From Eggerthella lenta DSM 2243 (lineage in GTDB: Bacteria; Actinomycetota; Coriobacteriia; Coriobacteriales; Eggerthellaceae): DNA of 64,000 bases. Shown in pieces: positions 8,038 to 16,474 of the stretch. Numbering within the stretch: position 1 is the stretch's first letter; each line of letters opens with the position of its first letter. The translations under genes and the position numbers were made by a program. The stretch lies in assembly GCF_000024265.1 (NCBI RefSeq), contig NC_013204.1, forward strand, positions 1,476,180 through 1,540,179, given 5' to 3'. The notes under the pieces are model-generated. The model made no database searches, was not told the origin of the DNA, and was given only the letters and a program-made list of their open reading frames with translations.

Positions 8038-8408
8038 TGCAGTTCGCTACCGACATCGCCGCCTACACGTGCATCTGCTGCCCGCTGGGCTGCCGTATAG
8101 AGGTCGCGCTCGACGAGAACGGGCAGGTGAGCGAGGTTTCCGGCTATACCTGCAAGCGCGGGGCCGACTACGCGGCGCAGGAGGCCGTCGCCCCCGAGCG
8201 CATGGTGACCGCCGTGCTGTGCGTGTCCGGCTGCCTGGAGCCGGTCAGCGTGAAGACGCAGCGTCCCGTGCCGAAAGCCGCTATGAAGGACGTGCTGGCC
8301 GCCGTCGCCGCGCTGCGGCTCGACGCGCCGGTCGCGGCCGGAGACGTGCTGATCGAGGACGTATGCGGCACCGGCGTGGCCGTCGTCGCCACGAAAAGCG
8401 TATGCTGA
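8037..8408 (+). CDS. DUF1667 protein, partner of the glycerol-3-phosphate dehydrogenase
   Basis: 123 aa, starting at an ATG that overlaps the upstream stop (TGATG). It carries the DUF1667 signature: YTCICCPLGC at residues 10-19, a second cysteine motif GYTCKRG, and the conserved CLEPVSVKTQRPVPKAAM. The four or more cysteines suggest a small iron-sulfur electron carrier. It is invariably found downstream of GlpA/GlpB-type flavoproteins in clostridia and relatives, so it probably takes electrons from that enzyme. Translational coupling to the fusion gene supports a stoichiometric partner. Confidence 0.85.
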   Translation: MQFATDIAAYTCICCPLGCRIEVALDENGQVSEVSGYTCKRGADYAAQEAVAPERMVTAVLCVSGCLEPVSVKTQRPVPKAAMKDVLAAVAALRLDAPVAAGDVLIEDVCGTGVAVVATKSVC

Positions 8409-8456
8409 GCGAACGCGACCCCCGTCGGGCCGTTGTCGATGGGAAGGGCTTCCGAT

Positions 8457-8729
8457 ATGAACGATGAATCCGAGCGGATCGAGCAAGGATCCCATCCGGA
8501 GCGCGAGGAGGGAAACGGCGCCCGCACGGCCGCTACGGCTCTGGTCGCCTTCGGCACGCTCGTGCTGCTGTTCGCCGCGGCCGTGGTGGTGTTCCTGCTG
8601 ATCGCGGAGTTGACGCGCGGCCAATGGATGCTGGCCGGCAGCGCCGTCGTCGTGCTGGCGTTCCTGCTGTGGCTGGGCAACCGCCTCGTCCACGTGGCCG
8701 CCAACCAGAACAAGAACCCCTTGGGCTAA
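8457..8729 (+). CDS. Small two-helix membrane protein
   Basis: 90 aa, not recognised. An acidic, polar N-terminal third (MNDESERIEQGSHPEREEG) is followed by two hydrophobic helices, about residues 28-50 and 58-76, then a short tail ending NQNKNPLG. The start at 8457 is preferred over ATG 8433 because GGGAAGGG lies 8 nt before it. It is 48 nt downstream of the DUF1667 gene on the same strand and may be co-transcribed. No function can be assigned. Confidence 0.6.
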   Translation: MNDESERIEQGSHPEREEGNGARTAATALVAFGTLVLLFAAAVVVFLLIAELTRGQWMLAGSAVVVLAFLLWLGNRLVHVAANQNKNPLG

Positions 8730-8833
8730 GAGGTTGCCGCGCGCGGGTGTCGGCCTCGACGAGGCGGCGCTGAGGTTGCAGCCGGCGTTCGGCGGCGCGG
8801 ACTCAGCGGCGAGCACGGTTTCACGAACCCATA

Positions 8834-8973
8834 TGCGGCAAAATCGGGGTTTTGGCAGTTTTCGCGCCCTTCGCCGAACAGCTTCCAAGCAAACCCCCAG
8901 TTCACGGTTTGCCGAAACGGGAACATGGTCGTCATGGGCACCTCGAGACTGCCAAACCCCCGGTTTTGCCGCA
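8834..8973. repeat. 140-bp element with 26-bp terminal inverted repeats (copy C)
   Basis: The left end 8834-8859 (TGCGGCAAAA...GTTTTGGCAGT) matches the reverse complement of the right end 8948-8973 at 24 of 26 positions. The core resembles the GGTTTGGTAA ends of the elements at 2493 and 24238. It lies in a 358-bp gene-less gap (8730-9087). The remainder of that gap is GC-rich with no convincing gene; near its end is an 8-bp perfect hairpin (9046-9076, GGCGGGAA/TTCCCGCC) that may cap the helicase transcript. Confidence 0.7.
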
Positions 8974-9087
8974 CGTTGGACCCGAAGTTCGCGCTGCCGG
9001 GTCTTCTCGCATGCCTTACAACGCAGAAGGAGTAATGCGGCGGGCGGCGGGAACCGGGGATGCTTCGCTTCCCGCCGTCCATGACGT

Positions 9088-10608
9088 CTATTTGCGCTTG
9101 CCGCCTCTGCTGCGCTGCTGGGCGAGGCTGGCGCGATGAGCGCGGCCCGGACGGAGATCGGGACCGCCCTTCTTCGCCGAAGACTGCGCGGGGCGCGCGC
9201 CTCCGGACGCGGGCTTGCCGCTGCGCTGGCCGGGCTGCCCTTGCTTCGCGTTCGCCCGGCCCGGCTGCTGGCGGTTCGGCTGGGCGCCCTTCGACGCGAC
9301 GGGCTTCTTCGGCGCCTTGCGCTTCGGGGCGTTTTTCGGCGCGTCTTCGGCCTGCGCCTGCTCGCGGGCCTTGGCCTTCTTGCGCTCGCGCGCGGCCATC
9401 TCCTTGGCGGCCTGCTTGATCTCGGGGTCGCGGCGCGCGTCGGCGCGGGCGGCCTTGCCCGCGGCCTCTTCGGCGGCCTGCTCGGCATCGAACGAAGGCA
9501 CCTCCATCTCGGGAATGGGGCGCTTGATGAGCTTCTCGATGTCGCGAAGCGCGTCGGCCGTCTCGGGGCTTACGAACGACACGGCGAAGCCCGCGGCGCC
9601 CGCTCGACCCGTGCGGCCGATGCGGTGGACGTAATCCTCGGGCTGGGTGGGCAGGTCATAGTTCACGACGTAGTCCACTTCCTCCACGTCGATGCCGCGC
9701 GCCAGCACGTCGGTTGCCACGAGCACGCCCGTCTTGCCGGCGGCGAAGTTGTCGAGCGCGCGGCGGCGCTGCGCCTGGCTGCGGTCGGAGTGGATAGCCT
9801 CGGCGGTGTAGCCCGCGCGCTTGAGGCGGCGGCACGTGGAATCGGCGCGGCTGCGCGTGCGGGCGAACACGATGACGCGGTCGGAGCCCTTCTCGGCCAG
9901 CACGGCCTTGAGCAGCGCCGGCTTGAGGGTCTGCGCCACGTGGACGATGTACTGCTCTACGGTGTCGGCCGTCTCGCCCTTGTGGGCGATCTCGACGAAC
10001 GCCGGGTCGTGCAGCAGCTTGCCCACGCTGTTCTTGATGGACGCGTCGATGGTGGCCGAGAACAGCAGCGTCTGGCGCGAGGCGGGCGTGGCGCCGATGA
10101 TCTTCTTCATGGCCGGCCAGAAGCCCATGTCCAGCATGCGGTCGGCCTCGTCCAGCACGAGCACCTCCACGTCGCCGAGGCGCACGGCGCCCTGTTCCAT
10201 GAGGTCGACCAGGCGGCCCGGCGTGGCGATGAGGATGTCCACGCCGTGCTTGAGCTTGTTGATCTGCGGGGTGTAGGACAGGCCGCCCACCACGGTGAGG
10301 ATGCGGTGATGCGTGGAGGCGGCGATGGCGGTGCACACCTCGCCGATCTGCTGGGCCAGCTCGCGCGTGGGGGTGACCACGAGCATGAGCGGGCCCTGCC
10401 CGCCCTTGGCATGGCCCAGGCGGTCGAGCGAGGGCAGCGAGAAGGCCGCGGTCTTGCCGGTGCCGGTCTTGGCGGCGGCGATGAGGTCGCGCCCTTCGAG
10501 CGCGAGAGGGATGGCCTGCTCCTGGACGGGCGTGGGCGCTTCGTAGCCCAGGCGCGCGACGGCTTCAAGAGCCTGGTCGGACAGGCCGAGTTCGTTGAAT
10601 TGCTTCAT
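9088..10608 (-). CDS. DEAD-box ATP-dependent RNA helicase (RhlE type)
   Basis: 506 aa from ATG 10608 (MKQFNELGLS); an upstream GTG would add 10 aa. All core motifs are present: Q motif (FNELGL...PTPVQEQAI), motif I AAKTGTGKT, Ia PTRELAQQ, II VLDEADRMLD, III FSATI, IV VIVFARTRS, V ATDVLARGIDVE, VI HRIGRTGRAG. The C-terminal 130 residues are a low-complexity Lys/Arg/Pro/Gln-rich tail (KKAKAREQAQAED..., ending RSRGGKRK), typical of RhlE-like helicases that remodel ribosomal or cold-stressed RNA. It is probably monocistronic. The intrinsically disordered basic tail suggests non-specific RNA binding. Confidence 0.93.
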   Translation of the reverse strand: MKQFNELGLSDQALEAVARLGYEAPTPVQEQAIPLALEGRDLIAAAKTGTGKTAAFSLPSLDRLGHAKGGQGPLMLVVTPTRELAQQIGEVCTAIAASTHHRILTVVGGLSYTPQINKLKHGVDILIATPGRLVDLMEQGAVRLGDVEVLVLDEADRMLDMGFWPAMKKIIGATPASRQTLLFSATIDASIKNSVGKLLHDPAFVEIAHKGETADTVEQYIVHVAQTLKPALLKAVLAEKGSDRVIVFARTRSRADSTCRRLKRAGYTAEAIHSDRSQAQRRRALDNFAAGKTGVLVATDVLARGIDVEEVDYVVNYDLPTQPEDYVHRIGRTGRAGAAGFAVSFVSPETADALRDIEKLIKRPIPEMEVPSFDAEQAAEEAAGKAARADARRDPEIKQAAKEMAARERKKAKAREQAQAEDAPKNAPKRKAPKKPVASKGAQPNRQQPGRANAKQGQPGQRSGKPASGGARPAQSSAKKGGPDLRPGRAHRASLAQQRSRGGKRK

Positions 10609-10735
10609 TTGTCTCTGTTTTCTGTGTCGGTGCGGCACGGGTGCCGCTGATTGCAGGTGCGGGGTCGATCCGCCGCGTCATGCATTTCGGAAGATCGAGG
10701 CGCAACCGAGCGAACGTCGGGCGCCGAACAACCAG

Positions 10736-10775
10736 TATACGCTCATCGGTCGACCTCCGGTCCGATGAGCGCATA
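10736..10775. repeat. Palindromic hairpin, possible terminator of the glycosyltransferase gene
   Basis: Perfect 10-bp stem CGCTCATCGG (10740-10749) / CCGATGAGCG (10762-10771), extended by three further pairs past one mismatch. No clear T-run follows on either strand, so it may be a weak or Rho-assisted terminator or a protein-binding palindrome. Confidence 0.45.
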
Positions 10776-10821
10776 ATGCACAAACCTGGTACCAAGCCGA
10801 CGCGAAACCCCGTCTGCGCCC

Positions 10822-12192
10822 TTAGCGGATGTGGGCGGGCTTCTTTCCCCAGTAGAAGTGCAGCAGGTGCTTGCGGTAGCGCGGGTCGTCGGGGTTCTTC
10901 GGCGCGGCTATCAGGCGCAGCGTGGCGTTCGCGATGTCCTCGGCGGCGTTCGGGTGGCGCAGGAAGCTGCCGTTGATCAGCATGGCGTGGGCGCTTTCGG
11001 GGTTGCGCGCCACGTGGCGCAGCGTGTCCAGCAGCTCGCGCGCCGTGGTCACGTGCATGGCGGCGCCCAGCGAGGTGAGCATCTGCACGTTCACCTTCTC
11101 CTGGCCGTACGCTTTGCCCAGAAGGATCATCGGGACCTGCGCGCACAGGCACTCGGTAACCGTGAGGCCTCCCGACTTGCAGATGACCAGGTCGCTGGCC
11201 GCCATGAGCGCAGCCATGTCGTCCACGTAGTCGAGTACGGTGGCGTTGGAGAGCCCCAGATCGTCGCATTCCTGGCGCAGGTGGCGCGCGTAGTCGGCGT
11301 CGCTTCCGGCCACGAACACGAAGTGCAGCGTGTCGTCGAAGCCGTGCAGGTAGGGCAGCAGCTTGTCCAGCGCGGTGCGGAAGTGCACGTAGGGGCGGGG
11401 CAGGTACGCGCCCGCCAAGGCCAGCACGATGCGCCTATCCTGGGGCAGCTCCAACTGCTCGCGCACGGAGGGGCGGTCGTAGGCGCGGCGGAAATCGTCG
11501 CGCGTGGGGATGCCGGTGATGAGGATGCTCTCCTCGGGCACCTTGCGCGGGCGCAGCGTCTCGGCCATCGACTCGTTCGCGACGCAGAACAGATCGGCGG
11601 CCTTGTGCGGCCAGAGGCCCTCGGTCTCGTAGTCGGTGGGAACGCACACGATGGGGTAGTGCTGGCCGGTCAGCATGCGCGCCGCCACGGCCACGTTGGC
11701 GGCGGTGATGTGCGTGCACACGATGGCCAGCGGCTGCCTGTCGCGCACGTAGTCGGTGAACTTCGAGTACATGAGGTGCGACCAGATGGAGCCGCCGCCC
11801 CACAGAAGCCGTCCGGTGAGCGTGAAGCGCCAGGTGAGGTCGTAGATGGGACGCGTGGCGCCCGTGAACAGCGACGCAGCGTTGTTTCCGTCGAACACGA
11901 TGCGGCCGTAATCCAGCACGTCGATCACCTCGATGTCGAGGTCGTCGGGGATGGGAGGCTGGCCGTCCGTCCGCTCGCCGTCCGCGTCGCGCATGAGCTC
12001 GAACGCCTGCGCGACGGCGTAGGCAGCGCTGCGGTGGCCGGAGCCCACCGATGCGTGCATCACGATGACCAGGGGCTTCTTCAGCTCGTCTTCGGGAGGC
12101 GCGAGCGCGCCGTCGTCGGCGTCCGCCAGCTCGATAGAGGCGGGTTCGTTTTCCGGCGCGAGCGGGCGCGCAGTGTTCTCGTCGGTGTCCAT
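10822..12192 (-). CDS. GT28 diacylglycerol glucosyltransferase-like (UgtP/MGDG synthase family)
   Basis: 456 aa from ATG 12192; sequence upstream of it in frame is not protein-like. The N-terminal 50 residues are acidic and disordered, followed by the MGDG-synthase N-domain opening VIVMHASVGSGHRSAAYAV, in which GSGH is the acceptor-site glycine loop. The GT28 C-domain carries LALAGAYLPRP, a LDYVDDMAALMAASDLVICKSGGLTVTECL donor-sugar motif and GKAYGQEKVN. Enzymes of this family add sugars to diacylglycerol to make membrane glycolipids and lipoteichoic-acid anchors, acting at the inner membrane face. The acceptor and donor here are inference. It probably lies in a single-gene transcript. Confidence 0.8.
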   Translation of the reverse strand: MDTDENTARPLAPENEPASIELADADDGALAPPEDELKKPLVIVMHASVGSGHRSAAYAVAQAFELMRDADGERTDGQPPIPDDLDIEVIDVLDYGRIVFDGNNAASLFTGATRPIYDLTWRFTLTGRLLWGGGSIWSHLMYSKFTDYVRDRQPLAIVCTHITAANVAVAARMLTGQHYPIVCVPTDYETEGLWPHKAADLFCVANESMAETLRPRKVPEESILITGIPTRDDFRRAYDRPSVREQLELPQDRRIVLALAGAYLPRPYVHFRTALDKLLPYLHGFDDTLHFVFVAGSDADYARHLRQECDDLGLSNATVLDYVDDMAALMAASDLVICKSGGLTVTECLCAQVPMILLGKAYGQEKVNVQMLTSLGAAMHVTTARELLDTLRHVARNPESAHAMLINGSFLRHPNAAEDIANATLRLIAAPKNPDDPRYRKHLLHFYWGKKPAHIR

Positions 12193-12414
12193 GTCATAAT
12201 CATACCGCAAACGGGCGGCGTTCGGTGCGAGCGTGCGGGGCGCCCATCGCATCGCCGCATCTGGGAGCGGCTCGACGGCGATGCGCGGGAGCGGGTTGAT
12301 CCGGCAGGCTCTCCGGCGTCCGACGTTCGCCGGCTCGCCCACGCGGCGGCGGGTCCGATGAAGCGCGAACATGTCGATTGCGGCACATGTTGGCACACGA
12401 AAGACGCAGGCAAA

Positions 12415-12446
12415 GAAAAAGGCCGGAAGCGATGAGCTTCCGGCCT
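12415..12446 (-). terminator. Terminator of tRNA-Glu
   Basis: On the minus strand, stem AGGCCGGAAGC / GCTTCCGGCCT with loop TCATC, followed by TTTTTCTTT. Arms are at 12436-12446 and 12420-12430. Confidence 0.9.
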
Positions 12447-12455
12447 GGCATTTCG

Positions 12456-12530
12456 TGGTGCCCCCAACGGGAATCGAACCCGTGTCTCAGCCTTGAAAGG
12501 GCCGCGTCCTGACCTCTAGACTATGGGGAC
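12456..12530 (-). tRNA. tRNA-Glu (anticodon UUC)
   Basis: 75 nt including the encoded CCA. The acceptor stem GTCCCCA pairs with TGGGGGC, the anticodon loop is CTTTCAA (UUC), and the T arm is ACGGG-TTCGATT-CCCGT. It has its own promoter and terminator. Confidence 0.97.
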
Positions 12531-12568
12531 GGCTTGCGCGATTCCTAGCTGGAAAAGCAGCCTGAACA

Positions 12569-12596
12569 TTATTACAAAGCGAGCGCGTCATTGCAA
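12569..12596 (-). promoter_or_regulatory. Promoter of tRNA-Glu
   Basis: Read on the minus strand: -35 TTGCAA (12596-12591), 16-bp spacer, -10 TAATAA (12574-12569). It overlaps the end of the adjacent transporter gene. Confidence 0.6.
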
Positions 12597-13526
12597 GCGT
12601 TTTTTTCGAAAGCGAGCGGACGCGCCTTGCGGCAGCAGGTTGGGCAGCTGCGATACCGCCACGCCCAGCATGATGACGGCTATTCCGGCCGTCTGAAGCG
12701 CGTCCACGGGTTCGGACAGGACGAGCACCGATATCGCTATTCCGCATGGCAGCTCCGACGATGCCATGATGGTGGACAGCCCCGCCGAGAGGTGCGGCGT
12801 TCCGATGCCGAACAGCACCACGGGCACGAACAGCCCGAATACGCCCAGGATCAGCCCGTACTTCCAAATGCCGGCCTGCAGCGCGCCGCTTGAGAAGTAG
12901 TCGGGGCACACGGCGAAGCCGAGGATGCACGCGCCCAGGCACACGACGAGTCCGCGCTCGATTGGCGGCAGGTCGCAGCCGACGCGCGCCGACAGGAACA
13001 TGAACGTCGCGCAGCTGACGGCCGACAGCAGCGCGCAGAGGATGCCGAGCGGGTCGAGATGACCCACCGTGTTCGAGAACAGGCCGCTCGCCAAGAGGGT
13101 GCCTCCGAGGATGACGGCCGCCGCGACGATTTCAGCGAGGCGGGGTTTGCGACGGGTGGCGACCACCTGGAATACGATGCCGATCCAGGTGAATTGGAAC
13201 AGCAGCGTGATGGCCACGGACACGGGCAGCATGGTGAGCGCGAAGTTGTACAGCACGCAGGTGGTGCATGTGGCGAGGCCCAGCCCCAGCAAGGACAGCA
13301 CGCGCTTGGGCGACAGCGGTACAGGGCGCTTGCCGAGGACGGTCAGCGCGGCCAAGGCGACGGCGAACAGCAGCGCGCCGAAGAACGCCTGGCTGGCGGC
13401 GGTTTGGGTCCACGAGAACCCCTCGGCGAGCGCGCATTTGATCGTGGCGGCCATCACGCCGTAGCTGGCGCCGCCGAGGAACACGACGGCGGAGTATTTC
13501 AAGGTGTTCTTCTGCATGGCGGCCAT
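12588..13526 (-). CDS. EamA/DMT-family membrane transporter
   Basis: 312 aa from ATG 13526; the ATG three codons later is equally possible. Ten hydrophobic segments form two EamA repeats. The first starts VVFLGGASYGVMAATIKCAL, the second after LDPLGILCALLSAVSCATFM, which fits the drug/metabolite transporter superfamily of small-molecule exporters and importers. The substrate cannot be predicted. The start lacks an obvious SD. It is divergent from addB across a 41-bp gap, leaving little room for two promoters. Confidence 0.85.
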   Translation of the reverse strand: MAAMQKNTLKYSAVVFLGGASYGVMAATIKCALAEGFSWTQTAASQAFFGALLFAVALAALTVLGKRPVPLSPKRVLSLLGLGLATCTTCVLYNFALTMLPVSVAITLLFQFTWIGIVFQVVATRRKPRLAEIVAAAVILGGTLLASGLFSNTVGHLDPLGILCALLSAVSCATFMFLSARVGCDLPPIERGLVVCLGACILGFAVCPDYFSSGALQAGIWKYGLILGVFGLFVPVVLFGIGTPHLSAGLSTIMASSELPCGIAISVLVLSEPVDALQTAGIAVIMLGVAVSQLPNLLPQGASARFRKKRLQ

Positions 13527-13554
13527 TGTAGCGCACGCCCGCGCGGCGGGCGAG

Positions 13555-13560
13555 TACAAT
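13555..13560 (+). promoter_or_regulatory. -10 element placing a transcription start at or next to the addB ATG
   Basis: TACAAT at 13555-13560 is followed after 7 nt by the ATG of addB at 13568, the normal distance from a -10 box to the first transcribed base. No SD precedes the ATG, so the mRNA may be leaderless. No good -35 is visible. Confidence 0.45.
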
Positions 13561-13567
13561 AGGCGGC

Positions 13568-16474
13568 ATGCCTTTTCAACATCACATACTCGACCATGCG
13601 GGCGACGTGCTGGACGCCGCCCGCGCATATCTGGAATCGTGGCTGGCGGCGGGTCTCGCGCCCGTGCTGCTGGTTCCCAGTCCCGCCGCTGCCGACCGCG
13701 TGCGCCGCGCGCTCGCGGAGGGGCCGTGCGCGCTGGGAGCGCGCGTGGAGACGCCTATGATGTGGGTGCGCGACAGGTGGGATCTGTTCGGCGACGGGCG
13801 CCGCATCGTGTCGTCGTTCGATCGCGCATTGCTCGTGCGCCGCGCCTGCTTGGAGACCGAACGGACGGCGCTTGAAGCCACGCCGGGCGTCGTCGGCCTG
13901 CTCGCGCGCTTGGCGCGCGAGGCGTTGCCGCATCTGACGGCGCCGGTCGCCGCAAACGCCGGTCTGAGCGCGGCCGAGCGCGATGCGCTCATGGTGCTCG
14001 AGCGTTACGCGGAGCTTCTGCAGGAGGCGGGGTGCTGCGAATCGTCGCAGGCGGCGGCTCTGCTTCCCGAGGCTATGGAGGCGCCCGCGCCCCTTGTGCT
14101 GGCCGGGTTCGACGACCTTGACTGCGCTGAGGAGCGGATGACGGCCGCGCTCGCGCAGCGGACCGACGTCGTTCGCCTCGATGACGGCTGCCGCGCCCCG
14201 TCGGGTGCCGACGGGCGCGCCTCCGAGCTGCAAGGGCTGTTGGAGCGTCTGTTCAAGCCCGCGATGCCCGAGCCTCTGCGCCCGACGGGGCGGGTGCGCT
14301 TCTTGCTTCCGGCGGGACGCTACGCCGCGCCGACCCTCGTGGCGAGCACGGTGGCGCAGGCCGTGGCCGACGAGCGCCTCCGCGCGGTCGAGGAGGGGCG
14401 CGATCCGCTGCCCGTTGCGGTGACTGCCCGCGATCCTCGCGCGTTGTTCGACGACGTTGCGGGCGCGCTGCTCGAAGCGGGCGCCGCCTCGGCCGTGAGT
14501 GCGAGCCGGGCGTTCGCCGACACCGCGTTCGGACGCGCGTTTCTCGCTCTGCACGCGTTCGCCTGCGGCGCATGGAGCATCGCGCAGGCGTCCGACTTCG
14601 CGCTCGGACCGTTCTCGGGCATCGGGATCCGAACGGCCTGCGAGCTGGATGCCGCGTGGCGCGGGGACCGCACGGTCGAGCGCGCGCGCATCGCGGCCGA
14701 TCTCGCCCGCGAAAGCGAGGCGGCGGCCGACGCGCTGACGGCGCTGGAGGCGGGCGACGCGGACGGCGCGCTCGCGGGGTTCGAGGCGCGCCTGCGCGCA
14801 CGTACGGACCTCGATCCGGCGTTTCGCGCGGAGCAACTGGCGGCCGTGTCGTGCGCGCGCAGGTTCGCGGCGGCATGCAGTCGCGCGAACGCGGTGTTCG
14901 ACGGCGCATTGCCGTTGCTGGAGCGCATGCCGGTTTCCTCAAGCGCTCGGTCGGCGCGCGACGAAGGCGCGCGCCCCGACGCGCTGTTCATGTCGCTCGA
15001 CGAGGCGGCCGAGCTTCCCGCGTGCTCTTGCGCCGCGCTCGTGCTGTGCGATCTCGACGCGGGCTCCTACCCGGTGCGGCTCGTCGAGGACGGCGGCACG
15101 CTGCTTCTGGAGAAGCTGGGCCTCGGCCGCCCCGCAGACGCGCTCGCCGCCTCCCGCCGCCGATTCTTCCGCGCGCTTTCGAGCGCCTGCGAGACGGTGG
15201 TGTGCGAGCGCGTGCTGAACACCGAGGATGCGAACGAGGCGTATCCGTCGGTTATGTTCGAGGAGCTGCTCGACTGCTACCGGGAAGCGGATGCGGGCGA
15301 GGACGACCGGGCGACGGGGCTTCCCAAGCCGCTCGTCGCCTTCGCCATGCTGGCAGGGGAGGACGCGCTCCACGACAACCTCGCGCTCGTCTGCGAGGGT
15401 GTGCAGCCGCGCGTAGGCAAAGGAGGGGCGACGCTGTCCTGGGAGCTGTCGGCCGCGGGCGCGGTGTCGCCCGAGCAGCGCCCGCGCATCGTGCTGCCGC
15501 GCTCGCCGCGCGAGGGGCTGCGCGGCGCCGACGCCGCGTTGGCGCTGTCGCCGTCTGCGCTGGAAAGCTACCTTGAATGTCCCTACAAGTGGTTCGCTCT
15601 GCGCCGTCTTCGCCTGTCGGAGCCGGACGCCGGGTTCGGGCCTCTCGAGATGGGCAGCTTCTCCCACAACGTGCTGCGTAGCTTCTACGAGCATTTCCGC
15701 GAGGCGGGGCATGCGAAGGTGGACTCCGCGACGCTTCCCGAAGCGCGCGCGCTTCTAGGCGAGACGTTCGACCGCCATCTGGAATCGCAACGCAACCTCA
15801 AGCGCTCGGTCAACCCGTTGATCCCGCGCACCGCCTTCGAACGCGCCGAGACGGCCGATCTGAGGAAGAGGCTCGTCCGGTTCCTCGACCGCGAGGCGCT
15901 GCTGCTGCCGGGCTTCGAGCCCGTGCGCTTCGAGTTCGATTTCGGCTCGAGCGAGCCGTTCCCGTACGCAGGATGCCTGCTGCGCGGCAGTGTGGACCGC
16001 ATCGACGTGAACGGGGCCGGCCAGGCGGTGGTTATCGACTACAAGGGGTCGCTCAATGGCGACTACGCGCTGGATTCGGCATCGCCCGCCGCGCAGGCGG
16101 GCGGCGCGGTGCTTCCCCATAAGGTGCAGACGCTCATGTACGCTCAGGTGGCGCGCAAGGTGCTGGGTCTCGACGTGGTGGGTGCGCTGTACGTGTCGTA
16201 CGGCCGCGATCGGCGCGTCTCGGGCGCCTTCGACCGCACGGTCGTGGGCGAGCGAGACGTGCCCGGCATCGACGTCGAGCGCTGCGGCGTGCCGGGGCCG
16301 GCAGGCGAGGCGCTGGGCGTCTCGTCGTTCGGCGAGCTGGTGGACGCGGTGGAGGATCGCATCGCCCGGGCCGTGCGCACGCTGGCCGACGGCTGCATCG
16401 GTCCCGATCCGCGCGGGGGAGACCCGTGCGGGTATTGCCCCGTGCTCGCCTGCGAGAAAAGGATGGGCGCATGA
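13568..16474 (+). CDS. addB: ATP-dependent nuclease subunit AddB
   Basis: 968 aa. AddB partners AddA in the helicase-nuclease that resects double-strand breaks for RecA and degrades foreign linear DNA. The N-terminal helicase-like half has no intact Walker A, as expected for a partly inactivated AddB. The nuclease half carries ALESYLECPYKWFALRRL (first cluster cysteine, about C671), PD-(D/E)XK residues in RGSVDRIDV...VVIDYKGS (about 815-840), and C-terminal CGYCPVLAC (about 954-963). Together these complete the four-cysteine [4Fe-4S] staple. It overlaps addA by 4 nt (ATGA). No SD precedes the start; see the -10 entry. Confidence 0.9.
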   Translation: MPFQHHILDHAGDVLDAARAYLESWLAAGLAPVLLVPSPAAADRVRRALAEGPCALGARVETPMMWVRDRWDLFGDGRRIVSSFDRALLVRRACLETERTALEATPGVVGLLARLAREALPHLTAPVAANAGLSAAERDALMVLERYAELLQEAGCCESSQAAALLPEAMEAPAPLVLAGFDDLDCAEERMTAALAQRTDVVRLDDGCRAPSGADGRASELQGLLERLFKPAMPEPLRPTGRVRFLLPAGRYAAPTLVASTVAQAVADERLRAVEEGRDPLPVAVTARDPRALFDDVAGALLEAGAASAVSASRAFADTAFGRAFLALHAFACGAWSIAQASDFALGPFSGIGIRTACELDAAWRGDRTVERARIAADLARESEAAADALTALEAGDADGALAGFEARLRARTDLDPAFRAEQLAAVSCARRFAAACSRANAVFDGALPLLERMPVSSSARSARDEGARPDALFMSLDEAAELPACSCAALVLCDLDAGSYPVRLVEDGGTLLLEKLGLGRPADALAASRRRFFRALSSACETVVCERVLNTEDANEAYPSVMFEELLDCYREADAGEDDRATGLPKPLVAFAMLAGEDALHDNLALVCEGVQPRVGKGGATLSWELSAAGAVSPEQRPRIVLPRSPREGLRGADAALALSPSALESYLECPYKWFALRRLRLSEPDAGFGPLEMGSFSHNVLRSFYEHFREAGHAKVDSATLPEARALLGETFDRHLESQRNLKRSVNPLIPRTAFERAETADLRKRLVRFLDREALLLPGFEPVRFEFDFGSSEPFPYAGCLLRGSVDRIDVNGAGQAVVIDYKGSLNGDYALDSASPAAQAGGAVLPHKVQTLMYAQVARKVLGLDVVGALYVSYGRDRRVSGAFDRTVVGERDVPGIDVERCGVPGPAGEALGVSSFGELVDAVEDRIARAVRTLADGCIGPDPRGGDPCGYCPVLACEKRMGA

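Noticed and set aside
12193-12414. Upstream extension of the glycosyltransferase or a small gene between it and tRNA-Glu
   Set aside because: The in-frame extension is Arg/Pro-rich and non-conserved in style, and the ATG at 12192 gives the correct N-domain; only a short GCATCGCC/GGCGATGC inverted repeat was seen.
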